Of a DNA stretch of 64,000 nucleotides, positions 19,070 through 30,564 are shown piece by piece (within the stretch, counting starts at the first letter, position 1; every line of letters starts with the position of its first letter). The DNA lies in the NCBI RefSeq assembly GCF_028128615.1, contig NZ_AMDP01000002.1, positions 62,001 to 126,000 of the forward strand, given 5' to 3'. This stretch comes from Enterococcus sp. 5H. GTDB taxonomy: Bacteria; Bacillota; Bacilli; Lactobacillales; Enterococcaceae. Position numbers and translations under genes: made by a program. The notes beneath the pieces were generated by a model. It was not told the origin of the DNA and did not search any database. It saw only the letters and a list, made by a program, of their open reading frames with translations.

Positions 19070-19742
19070 TGGAGCAGTAGCCAGTGTTGGCTTAAATAAG
19101 TTTTATTCAAAGATTTATGCATTTTTAGCAATGGGTATCGGAGTTAGTGCTCTTGTATCTTATCTAATTTTAAATGTTTATCCAGTTGTTTTAAAAACAT
19201 TATTGAGTTCAGTTCCTTTGTTTTTTGGTTTATGGATTTTACAAATTGGTTTAGTTTTCTTTTTAGGTGTGAAAGCGCAAAAAAATCCTAGTTTAGCAAT
19301 CGGCGGATTTGTTGCATACTCTATTTTAAATGGTGTAACGATTTCAGCTACTTTACTGATGTACGCACAAGCGACAGTTGTTAGTGCTTTTGTTAGTGCC
19401 GCAGCTACATTCGGCGCAATGTCCTTAGTGGGTATGTTTACGAAAAAAGATTTATCTGCAATGGGTCATGCAGCTTACAGTGCTTTGATTGGAATTATCA
19501 TTGCGATGGTTATCAATTTCTTTTTCTTACGTAGTAGTGCAGTATCATTTTTCATCTCAATTTTGATGGTCTTGATTTTTGCTGGGATTACAGCGTATGA
19601 TAATCAAAAAATTCGTACGGTTTATAACCAATCAGGCGGACAAGCGGGAACAGGAATTGCTGTATTTTTCGCATTGCAACTTTATCTTGACTTTATTAAC
19701 TTGTTCTTAGCGTTCTTACGTATCTTTGGTAAAAACAACTAA
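19062..19742 (+). CDS. Bax inhibitor-1 (YccA/YetJ) family membrane protein
   Basis: A 226-residue protein with seven hydrophobic segments. The C-terminal family signature is ITAYDNQKIRTVYNQSGG, whose Asp residues form the calcium/pH switch in Bacillus YetJ, followed by ALQLYLDFINLFLAFLRIFG. Members are membrane calcium-leak channels or protease modulators; the exact role here is unknown. The start overlaps the MaoC-like gene in a different frame and uses GGAGAAG. A strong terminator follows, so this is a two-gene operon. Confidence 0.85.
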   Translation: MNNGAVASVGLNKFYSKIYAFLAMGIGVSALVSYLILNVYPVVLKTLLSSVPLFFGLWILQIGLVFFLGVKAQKNPSLAIGGFVAYSILNGVTISATLLMYAQATVVSAFVSAAATFGAMSLVGMFTKKDLSAMGHAAYSALIGIIIAMVINFFFLRSSAVSFFISILMVLIFAGITAYDNQKIRTVYNQSGGQAGTGIAVFFALQLYLDFINLFLAFLRIFGKNN

Positions 19743-19757
19743 AATGAGCAATAGTTG

Positions 19758-19797
19758 AAACACAGTATTTGGAAAAATCCATTACTGTGTTTTTTTG
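19758..19797 (+). terminator. Rho-independent terminator
   Basis: AAACACAGTA (19758-19767) pairs with TACTGTGTTT (19783-19792), with an inner TGGA/TCCA pairing. TTTTT follows. Confidence 0.88.
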
Positions 19798-19968
19798 TTG
19801 CATAAAGTTAGTCTTATTCTCGGAAATTATGAATATAAATTCTTTTTAAAGGTGTTTTGTGTATAAAAATGTTGACTGTTTACTTTTTATGCATTATACT
19901 TTTATAAAATTGAAGAAATATATTTGAATCAGACTAATCGTTTTGTTAGCCAAGGAAAGGTGTTATTG

Positions 19969-21126
19969 ATGGGGATTAATGAGAAAATACCAAAAGGGTT
20001 TCAGTTTTATGGAGCACATAGTGGGATTAAGAAAAGGAAAAAAGATTTTGGTTTAATTGTGGCAGACCATATTTGTCATGCAGCAGCTGTTTTTACGAAA
20101 AATACTTTTTGTGGTGAGTGTATACCGATTGGTAAGGATCACGTGAAAAATGCTGAATTACAGGCTATTGTTGTGACTAGTGGCATTGCCAATGTTGCAA
20201 CAGGAGAAATTGGTCGAAAGAATGAATACAAAATATTAGAGCTTCTATCAGCAAAATTCAATTTAAAAAAAGAAGATATCCTTCCTTCTTCAACAGGAGT
20301 CATCGGACCACAACTGCCGATTGAAAAAATCGAAGCTTTTATAAAGAATCAATCGTTTGATTTGAAGAATGAGTATGAAGATTTTGCCAATGCTATTTTA
20401 ACGACAGATCAAAAAATAAAAGTACGGACAATGAAAGTGGGTGAAGCGACGGTTTTAGGTATTGTCAAAGGTTCTGGTATGATTGAACCAAATATGGCGA
20501 CAATGCTGGCCTATATTGTAACCGATGCTAAAATAGACAAAAATCAAGTTTATCCAATGTTGAAAACAGCAACAGATCAATCATTTAATACCATTAGTAT
20601 AGATACTGACACTAGTACAAGTGATACAGTTGCCTTGATGGCAAGTGGGTATTACAATGTTGATAAGGATGAATTACAAACAGCTTTAAATCAAGTGAGT
20701 AGAGAACTAGCCTTAGACGTTGTGAAAGATGCCGAAGGAGTAACTAAAACATTATTTGTTACCGTAAAAAATGCAGAAAATCAAAAGCAAGCTAAAGATG
20801 CAGGAAAATCAATTATTAATTCCCCACTAGTAAAAACGGCTCTATTTGGTTGTGATCCAAATTGGGGTAGAATCGCAATGGCTTTAGGAAAAACAGAAGG
20901 ATTAGTTTTCGATCCTACGAACGTTGAAGTTTACTATGGGGACTTGCCGATTTTTTCAAAAAACAATGAAGAAAAACAAAATATCAAACGAATCGCCAAT
21001 TATATTGAAAAAAATGAAGAGATTTATTTAACAGTCGATCTTCATCAGGGAACAAAAAGTTTTCAAGTTATTGGTTGTGATTTGAGTTATGATTATGTCA
21101 CAATAAATAGCGCTTATTCTACTTAA
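19969..21126 (+). CDS. argJ: ArgJ-like ornithine/glutamate N-acetyltransferase, orphan
   Basis: A 385-residue protein of the ArgJ N-terminal nucleophile family, which transfers acetyl from N-acetylornithine to glutamate. The self-cleavage/catalytic threonine is T178 in GMIEPNMATML. The oxyanion segment SSTGVIG (about 107-113) and the C-terminal DPNWGRIAMALG are intact. The usual N-S-G-N-A-N-A-C-T-G motif reads TSGIANVATG (70-79), an unusual change. ATG 19969 is supported by AAGGAAAGGTG (19953-19963); an in-frame TTG at 19924 has no site. No other arginine-biosynthesis gene is in the window, so the physiological role is open. Confidence 0.8.
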   Translation: MGINEKIPKGFQFYGAHSGIKKRKKDFGLIVADHICHAAAVFTKNTFCGECIPIGKDHVKNAELQAIVVTSGIANVATGEIGRKNEYKILELLSAKFNLKKEDILPSSTGVIGPQLPIEKIEAFIKNQSFDLKNEYEDFANAILTTDQKIKVRTMKVGEATVLGIVKGSGMIEPNMATMLAYIVTDAKIDKNQVYPMLKTATDQSFNTISIDTDTSTSDTVALMASGYYNVDKDELQTALNQVSRELALDVVKDAEGVTKTLFVTVKNAENQKQAKDAGKSIINSPLVKTALFGCDPNWGRIAMALGKTEGLVFDPTNVEVYYGDLPIFSKNNEEKQNIKRIANYIEKNEEIYLTVDLHQGTKSFQVIGCDLSYDYVTINSAYST

Positions 21127-21131
21127 AAATT

Positions 21132-21182
21132 GAGAAGTATTCTGTTTACTTAGAAATTAAGTACGGAATAGCTTCTTTTTTT
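21132..21182 (+). terminator. Terminator-like hairpin after the argJ-like gene
   Basis: GAGAAGTATTCTGTTTACTT pairs imperfectly with AAGTACGGAATAGCTTC. TTTTTTT follows. Confidence 0.7.
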
Positions 21183-21275
21183 ATGTTGTTGATTTTTAAC
21201 AAAGAACTTTTTTATATTACCTTTCAATTTACGAATGTATGTTCTATAATGAGTAATGATAGGTGGTGGTTATTT

Positions 21276-23648
21276 ATGGTAAATACAGAGAAAATTGCGG
21301 TGCGTAGATTAGTTGAGTTCATTTTGCGTAAAGGGAGTATTGATGCTCGGCATGCTAGTGAACATACAGCGCTTGAAGGTGGAAAAATTCATCGAAAGCT
21401 TCAAAAAGCAGCAGGAGAAGATTATCAAAAAGAAATCAAATTAGCAATTGACATAGAATTAAATCAACAAGCTTACATAATTGAAGGGCGAGCAGATGGA
21501 ATTTTTATTAATGAAGATAAGCAAACTGTGATAGATGAAATTAAAACATCTGAACCTGCTTTTTCTGAGCTACTGGAAGAGCAAGTGGATATGTACTGGT
21601 ATCAAGTAATGTGCTATGGTCATATTTATTGCCAGCAAGAAGCACTAGAGACGATTGATTTACAGCTGACGTATTATCAAGCTACCACAGACGAAATTAC
21701 TCGCCAAGTGAAGACGTTTAGTAAAGATGAACTAAAAATATTTTTTGATGATTTAACCCAAAGATATGAACAATGGTTAATTTTTAAAGCAAACTGGCGA
21801 AGAATCCGCAATCAATCGCTACAAAAAATGTCATTTCCCTACGATTCTTATCGTTCAGGTCAAAGAGAATTAGCAGTAGCTGTGTATAAGACAATCTTAA
21901 GCGAACAAAAATTATTTGTCGAAGCGCCAACTGGCACGGGAAAGACGATTTCGACCCTTTTTCCGACATTAAAAGCAGTTGGCGAAGAACAAGCCGAACG
22001 AGTCTTTTATTTAACCGCAAAGACGATTACACGTCAGGTAGCCGAAGATGCAGTCGAAGCGATGAGACAAAAAGATATGAAAATAAAAAGTGTTACTTTG
22101 ACAGCCAAAGATAAAATTTGTTTCTTGACTGAACGAAATTGTACCCCGGAAGCTTGTCCTTTTGCCAATGGCTATTATGATCGATTAAACGAGGGATTGT
22201 GGGATTTATTAAACAACGAAAATCAATTTACTAGAGAAGTGATTGAAACTTACGCTCGGAAACACACGTTATGTCCCTTTGAATTATCACTGGATGTGAG
22301 TTTGTGGTGTGATTTAGTAATTTGTGATTATAATTATCTTTTTGATCCAGTTGTTTATTTACGACGTTTTTTTGATGAGCAGCAAGAAACGAAAGAGAAT
22401 CTATTTTTAGTTGATGAAGTACATAACCTAGTCAATCGTTCACGTGAAATGTACTCAGCAGAATTGTCGAAAAATAAAGTCTTGGCTTTAAAAGATATCT
22501 TGAATCAAAAACACCCTAAACTGCTGCGAGCAATCAATAAAATCGCAAAAGCCTTTGAAAAAATCGAACAAGTTTGCACAGAAGAAGATCAGGAATTTTT
22601 ACATCAGCAAGAGCCAATTGATTCATTGATTAATGCCTCATACTCTTTAACAGAAAATATTAAAGAATGGTTACCTGAAAATCAGGAATTTGGCGAATTG
22701 AATCAAGTTTCAACAGTCTATTTTGACTTGTTAAACTACATTAAAATTAGTGAAAATTATGACGATCATTACTGTACATATGTTAATTGCCATAATTATG
22801 ATGTGGTTGTTAAACAATTTTGTTTAGATCCGTCTTATTTATTAGAGCAAAAATTAAATCTAGGTAAGGCAAGTGTCTTGTTTTCTGCCAGCTTAACACC
22901 GCTAGATTATTACCAAGAAATTTTAGGCGGTGGTGACAAGAGCTTACGTTATCGGATAGCCAATCCGTTTCCAAAAGAAAATCAGTTGCTGCTGATTGAG
23001 AAATATATTCAAACAACGTATAAAGAGCGAGCAGCTAGCTATGATAAAATTGTTGCTAGTTTAACGAGTATGATCGAACAAAAATCAGGAAATTATTTTG
23101 TGTTTTTTCCATCATATGCGTACATGGATACTATTTATGAGTTATTTAAACGAAGAAATCCTCAAGTAAAAACAATGCTTCAAAATTCAAAAATGGATGA
23201 AACTGAACGAGAAAATTTTTTAAGCGAATTCGTTGAAAATCCAAGTGAGACACTCGTTGGTTTTTGTGTTTTAGGCGGTATTTTTTCTGAAGGAATTGAT
23301 TTGAAAGGAACACGTTTAATTGGAACGGCTATTATCGGAGTTGGGTTACCTCAAATCAATCATGAACAGGAATTAATCAAGAATTACTACGATCAAGAAA
23401 AAAATCAAGGATTTCAGTTTGCTTATCAAATTCCCGGGATGAACAAAGTCTTGCAAGCAGCAGGTCGGGTAATCAGAGATGTTGATGATCAGGGTGTTGT
23501 ATTGCTATTAGATCAGCGATTTTCATCAAGAAATGTTCAGCAATTTTTCCCGCCTCATTGGGATCAAGTACAAACAGCTTATTCAAATGAACGCTCTAAA
23601 CAATTATTAACGCAATTTTGGCAGACAAATTACAAGAATCGTCATTAG
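21276..23648 (+). CDS. PD-(D/E)XK nuclease fused to XPD/DinG-like Fe-S helicase
   Basis: A 790-residue two-part enzyme. Residues about 1-130 look like a RecB/Cas4-type PD-(D/E)XK nuclease: E70-G-R-A-D74, D87-E88-I-K90, and Q110 in YQVMCYG. The rest is an XPD/Rad3-family helicase with Walker A APTGTGKT (217-224), DEVH (380-383) and late motif QAAGRVIRD. Four cysteines (C282, C289, C294, C333) are spaced like an iron-sulfur cluster. It would unwind and cut DNA, probably in repair. ATG 21276 with AGGTGGTGG is preferred over an upstream frame start at 21183, which lies in the preceding terminator. Confidence 0.88.
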   Translation: MVNTEKIAVRRLVEFILRKGSIDARHASEHTALEGGKIHRKLQKAAGEDYQKEIKLAIDIELNQQAYIIEGRADGIFINEDKQTVIDEIKTSEPAFSELLEEQVDMYWYQVMCYGHIYCQQEALETIDLQLTYYQATTDEITRQVKTFSKDELKIFFDDLTQRYEQWLIFKANWRRIRNQSLQKMSFPYDSYRSGQRELAVAVYKTILSEQKLFVEAPTGTGKTISTLFPTLKAVGEEQAERVFYLTAKTITRQVAEDAVEAMRQKDMKIKSVTLTAKDKICFLTERNCTPEACPFANGYYDRLNEGLWDLLNNENQFTREVIETYARKHTLCPFELSLDVSLWCDLVICDYNYLFDPVVYLRRFFDEQQETKENLFLVDEVHNLVNRSREMYSAELSKNKVLALKDILNQKHPKLLRAINKIAKAFEKIEQVCTEEDQEFLHQQEPIDSLINASYSLTENIKEWLPENQEFGELNQVSTVYFDLLNYIKISENYDDHYCTYVNCHNYDVVVKQFCLDPSYLLEQKLNLGKASVLFSASLTPLDYYQEILGGGDKSLRYRIANPFPKENQLLLIEKYIQTTYKERAASYDKIVASLTSMIEQKSGNYFVFFPSYAYMDTIYELFKRRNPQVKTMLQNSKMDETERENFLSEFVENPSETLVGFCVLGGIFSEGIDLKGTRLIGTAIIGVGLPQINHEQELIKNYYDQEKNQGFQFAYQIPGMNKVLQAAGRVIRDVDDQGVVLLLDQRFSSRNVQQFFPPHWDQVQTAYSNERSKQLLTQFWQTNYKNRH

Positions 23649-23713
23649 AAAAAAATAACAGATACTGGTATACTAAACGAGGCAAAAGCGGATATATTTT
23701 AGGAGGTTAATAC

Positions 23714-24679
23714 ATGAAAACAATACTAGTTTTACATACAGGCGGCACGATTTCTATGTCAAAAGAAGCAGATGGCAACGTAGCTTTAAATACAATGAAT
23801 CCTTTGTTGGATCAAGAAAAACTTTTAGAGGGAAAAGTTAATTTAATAGTTGAAGAAATTTTCAATATTCCATCTCCTCACATGACTTTAGAACGAATGT
23901 TAGAATTGAAACAGCGTATCCAAAAAGCCTATGATGAAGCAATTGATGGTGTGGTTATTACGCATGGAACAGATACATTAGAAGAAACAGCGTATTTTTT
24001 AGATATTACGTTAGAACATAAAATTCCAATTGTCTTAACTGGTGCGATGCGTTCCAGTAACGAGATAGGCACGGATGGGCTGTATAATTTTATTAGTGCT
24101 GTTTTTACCGCTTGTTCAGAGGAATCTTATGGTAAAGGTGTTTTGGTTGTTATGAACGATGAAATTCATACGGCACGCTATGTAACGAAAACACATACGA
24201 CGAATGTTGCAACTTTCCGTACACCGACTTTTGGACCGATTGGGATGATTGCAAAAGAAAAAACATTTTTTGCTAGTGAAGTTCCTCCGCAAGAAGTTTG
24301 TGATATTCAAACAGTAGCTGGCAATGTTTACGTGATTAAAGCTTATGCTGGAATGGACGGAAGTTTATTTGAATTAGTGGATAATGATCAAACAGCTGGA
24401 ATCGTGATTGAGGCACTGGGAGCTGGGAATCTGCCGCCTGAAACATTACCAGCTCTGAAAAAAATATTGGCTCGTAATATTCCAGTTGTGTTGGTTTCAC
24501 GCTGTTCTAACGGAATTGCTGAAGATATTTACGATTACGAAGGCGGCGGTGTAAACTTGAAAAAAATGGGAATTATTTTTTCAAGAGGAATCAATGGACC
24601 TAAAGCGCGAATTCGTTTGATTGTTGGATTGAATAGTGGGAAAAGTATGGAAGAATTAAATGCTTTTTTGAGTGAGTAG
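23714..24679 (+). CDS. ansA: L-asparaginase
   Basis: A 321-residue asparaginase that hydrolyses L-asparagine to aspartate and ammonia. Both catalytic threonine motifs are present: LVLHTGGTIS (about 4-13, nucleophile) and VVITHGTDTLEETAYF (about 81-96, Thr-Asp). The KPIVLTGAMR-type segment appears as IPIVLTGAMRSS. No signal peptide is seen, so it is the cytoplasmic type. AGGAGG directly precedes ATG. It is monocistronic, 65 bases after the helicase gene, and ended by a shared bidirectional terminator. Confidence 0.92.
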   Translation: MKTILVLHTGGTISMSKEADGNVALNTMNPLLDQEKLLEGKVNLIVEEIFNIPSPHMTLERMLELKQRIQKAYDEAIDGVVITHGTDTLEETAYFLDITLEHKIPIVLTGAMRSSNEIGTDGLYNFISAVFTACSEESYGKGVLVVMNDEIHTARYVTKTHTTNVATFRTPTFGPIGMIAKEKTFFASEVPPQEVCDIQTVAGNVYVIKAYAGMDGSLFELVDNDQTAGIVIEALGAGNLPPETLPALKKILARNIPVVLVSRCSNGIAEDIYDYEGGGVNLKKMGIIFSRGINGPKARIRLIVGLNSGKSMEELNAFLSE

Positions 24680-24686
24680 AAGTAAA

Positions 24687-24735
24687 AAAAGAACAAAGTC
24701 CAATGAGAATGTTACGTTGACTTTGTTCTTTTTAT
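24687..24735. terminator. Bidirectional terminator between ansA and yajQ
   Basis: A perfect 14-bp stem, AAAAGAACAAAGTC (24687-24700) with GACTTTGTTCTTTT (24719-24732). There are T-runs on both strands, fitting the convergent genes. Confidence 0.92.
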
Positions 24736-24746
24736 ATACATTCGTT

Positions 24747-25241
24747 TTAGCGATAATTCGTAAATTGTAATTCAATTGGTAAATCTAAATTTCTAAGCAA
24801 TGTAATCACTTTTTGTAAATCATCACGGCTTTTTCCTGTTACTCGAACTTGATCTTCTTGAATTTGTGATTTAACCTTAATCCCAGAATTTTTAATTGCA
24901 ACGTTGATTTTTTTTGCATTATCTTTATCAATTCCGCTGATTAAATCACCATATTGACGAGCTGTCCCGCCTAAGGCTTTTTCGCTTTCTGAAAAATGAA
25001 TATTTTTGATAGGTACTTCGCGTTTTACTAGCTTACTGAACAAAACATCTTTCACTTGTTCAACTTTGTAGTCATCCTCTGCTACAACGACTAATCTATT
25101 ATTTTCTAATTTAATATCTGCAATTGAACCTTTAAAATCAAAGCGATTTTTGATTTCTTTTAACGCAATTTGAATTGCATTTTTAACTTCCTCCATATTC
25201 ATTTCAGATGTCACATCGAAACTTGCTTCTTTTGCTGCCAT
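24747..25241 (-). CDS. yajQ: YajQ family nucleotide-binding protein
   Basis: A 164-residue YajQ/UPF0234 protein: an ASFDVTSE opening, NRFDFKGS near 33-40, [23 protein letters not shown] split near 120-142, and a C-terminal [11 protein letters not shown]. Family members fold as two RRM-like domains and bind nucleotides; a Xanthomonas homologue binds cyclic di-GMP. The role in Gram-positives is unclear. The start is ATG 25241, preceded by GGGAGGT (complement of 25246-25252), which removes five extra N-terminal residues of a longer in-frame reading. Monocistronic. Confidence 0.92.
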   Translation of the reverse strand: MAAKEASFDVTSEMNMEEVKNAIQIALKEIKNRFDFKGSIADIKLENNRLVVVAEDDYKVEQVKDVLFSKLVKREVPIKNIHFSESEKALGGTARQYGDLISGIDKDNAKKINVAIKNSGIKVKSQIQEDQVRVTGKSRDDLQKVITLLRNLDLPIELQFTNYR

Positions 25242-25350
25242 TTGATAACCTCCCATTTTTTTCTTACTTTTATAGTACCATTAAATATAGAAGAAACAAG
25301 TGAAAAAGATTGAGAATCTACTAAGGAGTATAAGAGGGGCCGGTGATAAA

Positions 25351-25422
25351 TTGAAAGAGAATAAAATAATCCTCATAATGATCTTTTTTTCTTTTCTTTT
25401 TTTGTACAAACTGTTATTCTAA
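25351..25422 (+). CDS. Possible 23-aa hydrophobic peptide (low confidence)
   Basis: A TTG-initiated frame in the yajQ-yitT gap. GAGGGG (25334-25339) and GGTGAT (25342-25347) lie upstream. It would encode a peptide with a K/E-containing N-terminus followed by a continuous hydrophobic helix and a short YKLLF end. The form resembles small membrane peptides, but the region is AT-rich and T-runs give hydrophobic codons by chance. No partner antisense RNA is evident. Confidence 0.2.
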   Translation: MKENKIILIMIFFSFLFLYKLLF

Positions 25423-25494
25423 TTCGTGGGATTTTACTTAATAAATTAGGATAAAACGACAGACGGTTGTATTTGAGATAGAAGGAGGAGTTGG

Positions 25495-26421
25495 ATGAAA
25501 AACAGGGTTACATATCAACAGAATGAATTATTGAAAAAATTGGCTGTTATTTTTATGACAGGTATTTTAGTAGCGATTAGCTTGAATTTTTTCTTAATTC
25601 CGGCTAAAGTATTTTCTGCAGGGATGAATGGTGTTGCGCAAATAATTGCGACCTTATTATATACACATTTAGGACTGTCAATTGATACAGGTCTTTTTAT
25701 TTTGTTATTAAATATTCCAATTTTTATTTTAGGATTTATTAAATTAGGGAAAGAGTCAACGATTTTTAGTTTTCTAAGTGTGGCGTGGGTTTCAATAACG
25801 ACTATTTTAATTCCAATTCATGTCGTAACAGATAATCCATTGATGAATGCAATTGCTGGTGGTGTGCTGATTGGGATAGGTGCTGGTTTATCTTTAAAAC
25901 TAGGATTTACTACAGGCGGCATGGATATTATCTCGTTGGTCTTGTCAAAAACGACAGGAAAAACTGTTGGAAACTATATGTTTATGCTAAATGGCATCAT
26001 TGTACTGATAGCAGGGTTTGTTTTTGATTGGGAAAGTGCCCTTTATACGATTATTTCGATCTATTGTATGACTCAAGTGGTAGATACGATACATACAAGT
26101 CATCAAAAGATTACAGCGATGATTGTTACAGTCCAACCAGAGATTGTTACTCAAGCGATTTCGAAACAGATGATTCGTGGTATGACACTGCTTCCCTCGA
26201 TGGGAGGATATTCTGGTGTTGAAGGACGTATGATTATGATGGTGATTACTCGATATGAACTTTATGACTTGGAGCAAATTGTATATGAAGTCGATGAAAA
26301 TGCCTTTATGAACATAATTCCGACTCAATCGGTGTTAGGACGATTTGCCAATGAAGATGAGCAGCGTATTTTTAAGAGCACTGGAAGTTTCCCGGAAGCA
26401 AAAAAACATAAAAAGAAATAA
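25495..26421 (+). CDS. YitT family membrane protein (DUF161/DUF2179)
   Basis: A 308-residue protein. About five or six hydrophobic segments (residues ~15-175, including IPAKVFSAGMNGVAQI and GLSLKLGFTTGGMDI) are followed by a soluble DUF2179 domain (about 205-300: GMTLLPSMGGYSGVEGRMIMMV, then ITRYELYDLEQIVYEVDENAF). This is the standard YitT layout; the family has no firmly established function. GAAGGAGGAG precedes the ATG. A perfect hairpin terminator follows. The 250-base gap upstream holds no recognised gene apart from a doubtful 23-codon frame. Confidence 0.9.
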   Translation: MKNRVTYQQNELLKKLAVIFMTGILVAISLNFFLIPAKVFSAGMNGVAQIIATLLYTHLGLSIDTGLFILLLNIPIFILGFIKLGKESTIFSFLSVAWVSITTILIPIHVVTDNPLMNAIAGGVLIGIGAGLSLKLGFTTGGMDIISLVLSKTTGKTVGNYMFMLNGIIVLIAGFVFDWESALYTIISIYCMTQVVDTIHTSHQKITAMIVTVQPEIVTQAISKQMIRGMTLLPSMGGYSGVEGRMIMMVITRYELYDLEQIVYEVDENAFMNIIPTQSVLGRFANEDEQRIFKSTGSFPEAKKHKKK

Positions 26422-26425
26422 TCAA

Positions 26426-26475
26426 AACCATCTAAAATCAAGGACAATCAGATCTTGATTTTAGATGGTTTTTTG
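26426..26475 (+). terminator. Strong rho-independent terminator
   Basis: A perfect 17-bp stem, AACCATCTAAAATCAAG (26426-26442) with CTTGATTTTAGATGGTT (26454-26470), then TTTTT. Confidence 0.95.
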
Positions 26476-26581
26476 TATGGAAATTTGGTGAGTTTTATAG
26501 GCTGAATTAGTTGGTAAATTTCCCAAGATTTGACACCTTTTCTCAATTGAAAAAGCAACTTCCCTAATCAGCTGCAACGCA

Positions 26582-26611
26582 TTGATAGCGCATACATTCA
26601 GATGGTATAAC
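26582..26611 (+). promoter_or_regulatory. Probable promoter of the alpha-glucoside PTS cluster
   Basis: TTGATA (26582-26587) and TATAAC (26606-26611) are separated by 18 bases. The predicted transcript start near 26618 lies after ATG 26614 and so supports the later start at 26656 for the PTS gene. Confidence 0.5.
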
Positions 26612-26655
26612 TAATGTGTAAACAAAATATATCGAAGGTGGGTGTTTTTCTATTG

Positions 26656-29624
<2,969 letters not shown>

Positions 29625-29630
29625 AAATGA

Positions 29631-29712
29631 AGGAGCTCAGGGTACGCTAAAAGCGGATAGTCTTTTTAAAAATGAAGCCATCATGGTTTATGCCCCGAGC
29701 TCTTTTCCTTTG
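29631..29712 (+). ncRNA. Candidate structured RNA / terminator after the GH4 gene
   Basis: Outer arms GAGCTCAGGG (29633-29642) and CCCCGAGCTC (29693-29702) pair with one mismatch and enclose two smaller hairpins: CGCTAAAAGCG (about 29645-29655) and AAGCCATCATGGTTT (about 29675-29689). TTTTCCTTTG follows. The multi-hairpin layout is larger than an ordinary terminator. It lies between the GH4 gene and its likely regulator. I cannot match it to a named RNA family; a plain long-loop terminator is the simplest alternative. Confidence 0.4.
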
Positions 29713-29727
29713 AGATACTCCCTTAGT

Positions 29728-29755
29728 TTCCGTTTTGGATGACTTCCATTATAAT
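29728..29755 (+). promoter_or_regulatory. Probable promoter of the RpiR regulator
   Basis: TATAAT at 29750-29755 has TTTCCG about 17 bases upstream as a weak -35. A transcript starting near 29762 would exclude the GGAGGA at 29757-29762, which favours the internal site GAGGT at 29773 and start TTG 29785. Confidence 0.5.
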
Positions 29756-29784
29756 TGGAGGAAAGAATAAGTGAGGTAGATGGG

Positions 29785-30564
29785 TTGAAGATGAATTTGG
29801 AAATGTTAATGCAAAAATACCAAAAGAATTTAAGTGAAATGGATTGGATGATTTTAGGTTATATTTTAGAAAATGAACAAGAAGTGATGGGTTTAAGCAT
29901 CGTGGAGCTTGGAGAAAAAGTGCATAGTTCTAAATCCTCAATTTTACGTTTAACGAAAAAACTTGGTTTTTCAGGTTATTCAGAATTTAAATATTTCATG
30001 CGACAATCTAAACAAAATCAGACAAATTTAGCGACTGCAAACTTGATTGAATTACAAGCGAAAGACATTGATAATACAGTTAAATTAGCTCAACAAACGA
30101 ACTTTTCTTTATTAAGTCAGGCGCTCCAAAAAGCCAACACGGTCTATTGTTACGCGACCGGTTATTCTCAAAGGAAAGTAGTAGAAGAATTGTCAAAAAT
30201 GCTGATGCTGTGCGATAAACGCTCAATTGTGATACCTGTTAAAACAGAATTAGATATTAGTATGTCAATGATCTCAAAAGAAGATATTGTTTTATTTGTC
30301 TCATTGAGTGGTGAAACGGACGAAATTAAAGAAAATATTTTGTCGTTAAATGCTCGTAAGATTCCAGTTGTTGCAATAACGGCATTTTCTCATAATTTTT
30401 TTGCTGAACACGCACAATTTTCCTATTTTTATTATTCAACACCATTTACCATTTCAGGTAAAAATCATATTGCCCAGTCCCTAGTAGGCTTAAGTGTATT
30501 AGTAGACATTATTTTTAGAAAATATGTTACGTACTTAAATAATGAATTCGAGGAGAGGATGTAA
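29785..30564 (+). CDS. RpiR/MurR family transcriptional regulator
   Basis: A 259-residue regulator. The N-terminal RpiR helix-turn-helix (about 8-75: LSIVELGEKVHSSKSSILRL, KKLGFSGYSEFKYFMRQ) is followed by a SIS sugar-phosphate-binding domain (about 100-240: YCYATGYSQRKVVEEL, VLFVSLSGETDEI). It probably senses a phosphorylated sugar, such as the PTS product, and controls the upstream alpha-glucoside genes. The start is uncertain: TTG 29785 has GAGGT seven bases upstream. ATG 29791 and TTG 29755 are alternatives. It overlaps the next gene by one base. Confidence 0.85.
   Translation: MKMNLEMLMQKYQKNLSEMDWMILGYILENEQEVMGLSIVELGEKVHSSKSSILRLTKKLGFSGYSEFKYFMRQSKQNQTNLATANLIELQAKDIDNTVKLAQQTNFSLLSQALQKANTVYCYATGYSQRKVVEELSKMLMLCDKRSIVIPVKTELDISMSMISKEDIVLFVSLSGETDEIKENILSLNARKIPVVAITAFSHNFFAEHAQFSYFYYSTPFTISGKNHIAQSLVGLSVLVDIIFRKYVTYLNNEFEERM

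Noticed and set aside
19743-19968. T-box or ARG-box leader upstream of the argJ-like gene
   Set aside because: After the terminator only ~170 AT-rich bases remain; no T-box sequence or convincing ARG box was found.
26018-26330. Frames inside yitT and similar overlapping antisense or shifted frames across the window
   Set aside because: They lack ribosome sites and are covered by clear, conserved genes in another frame.
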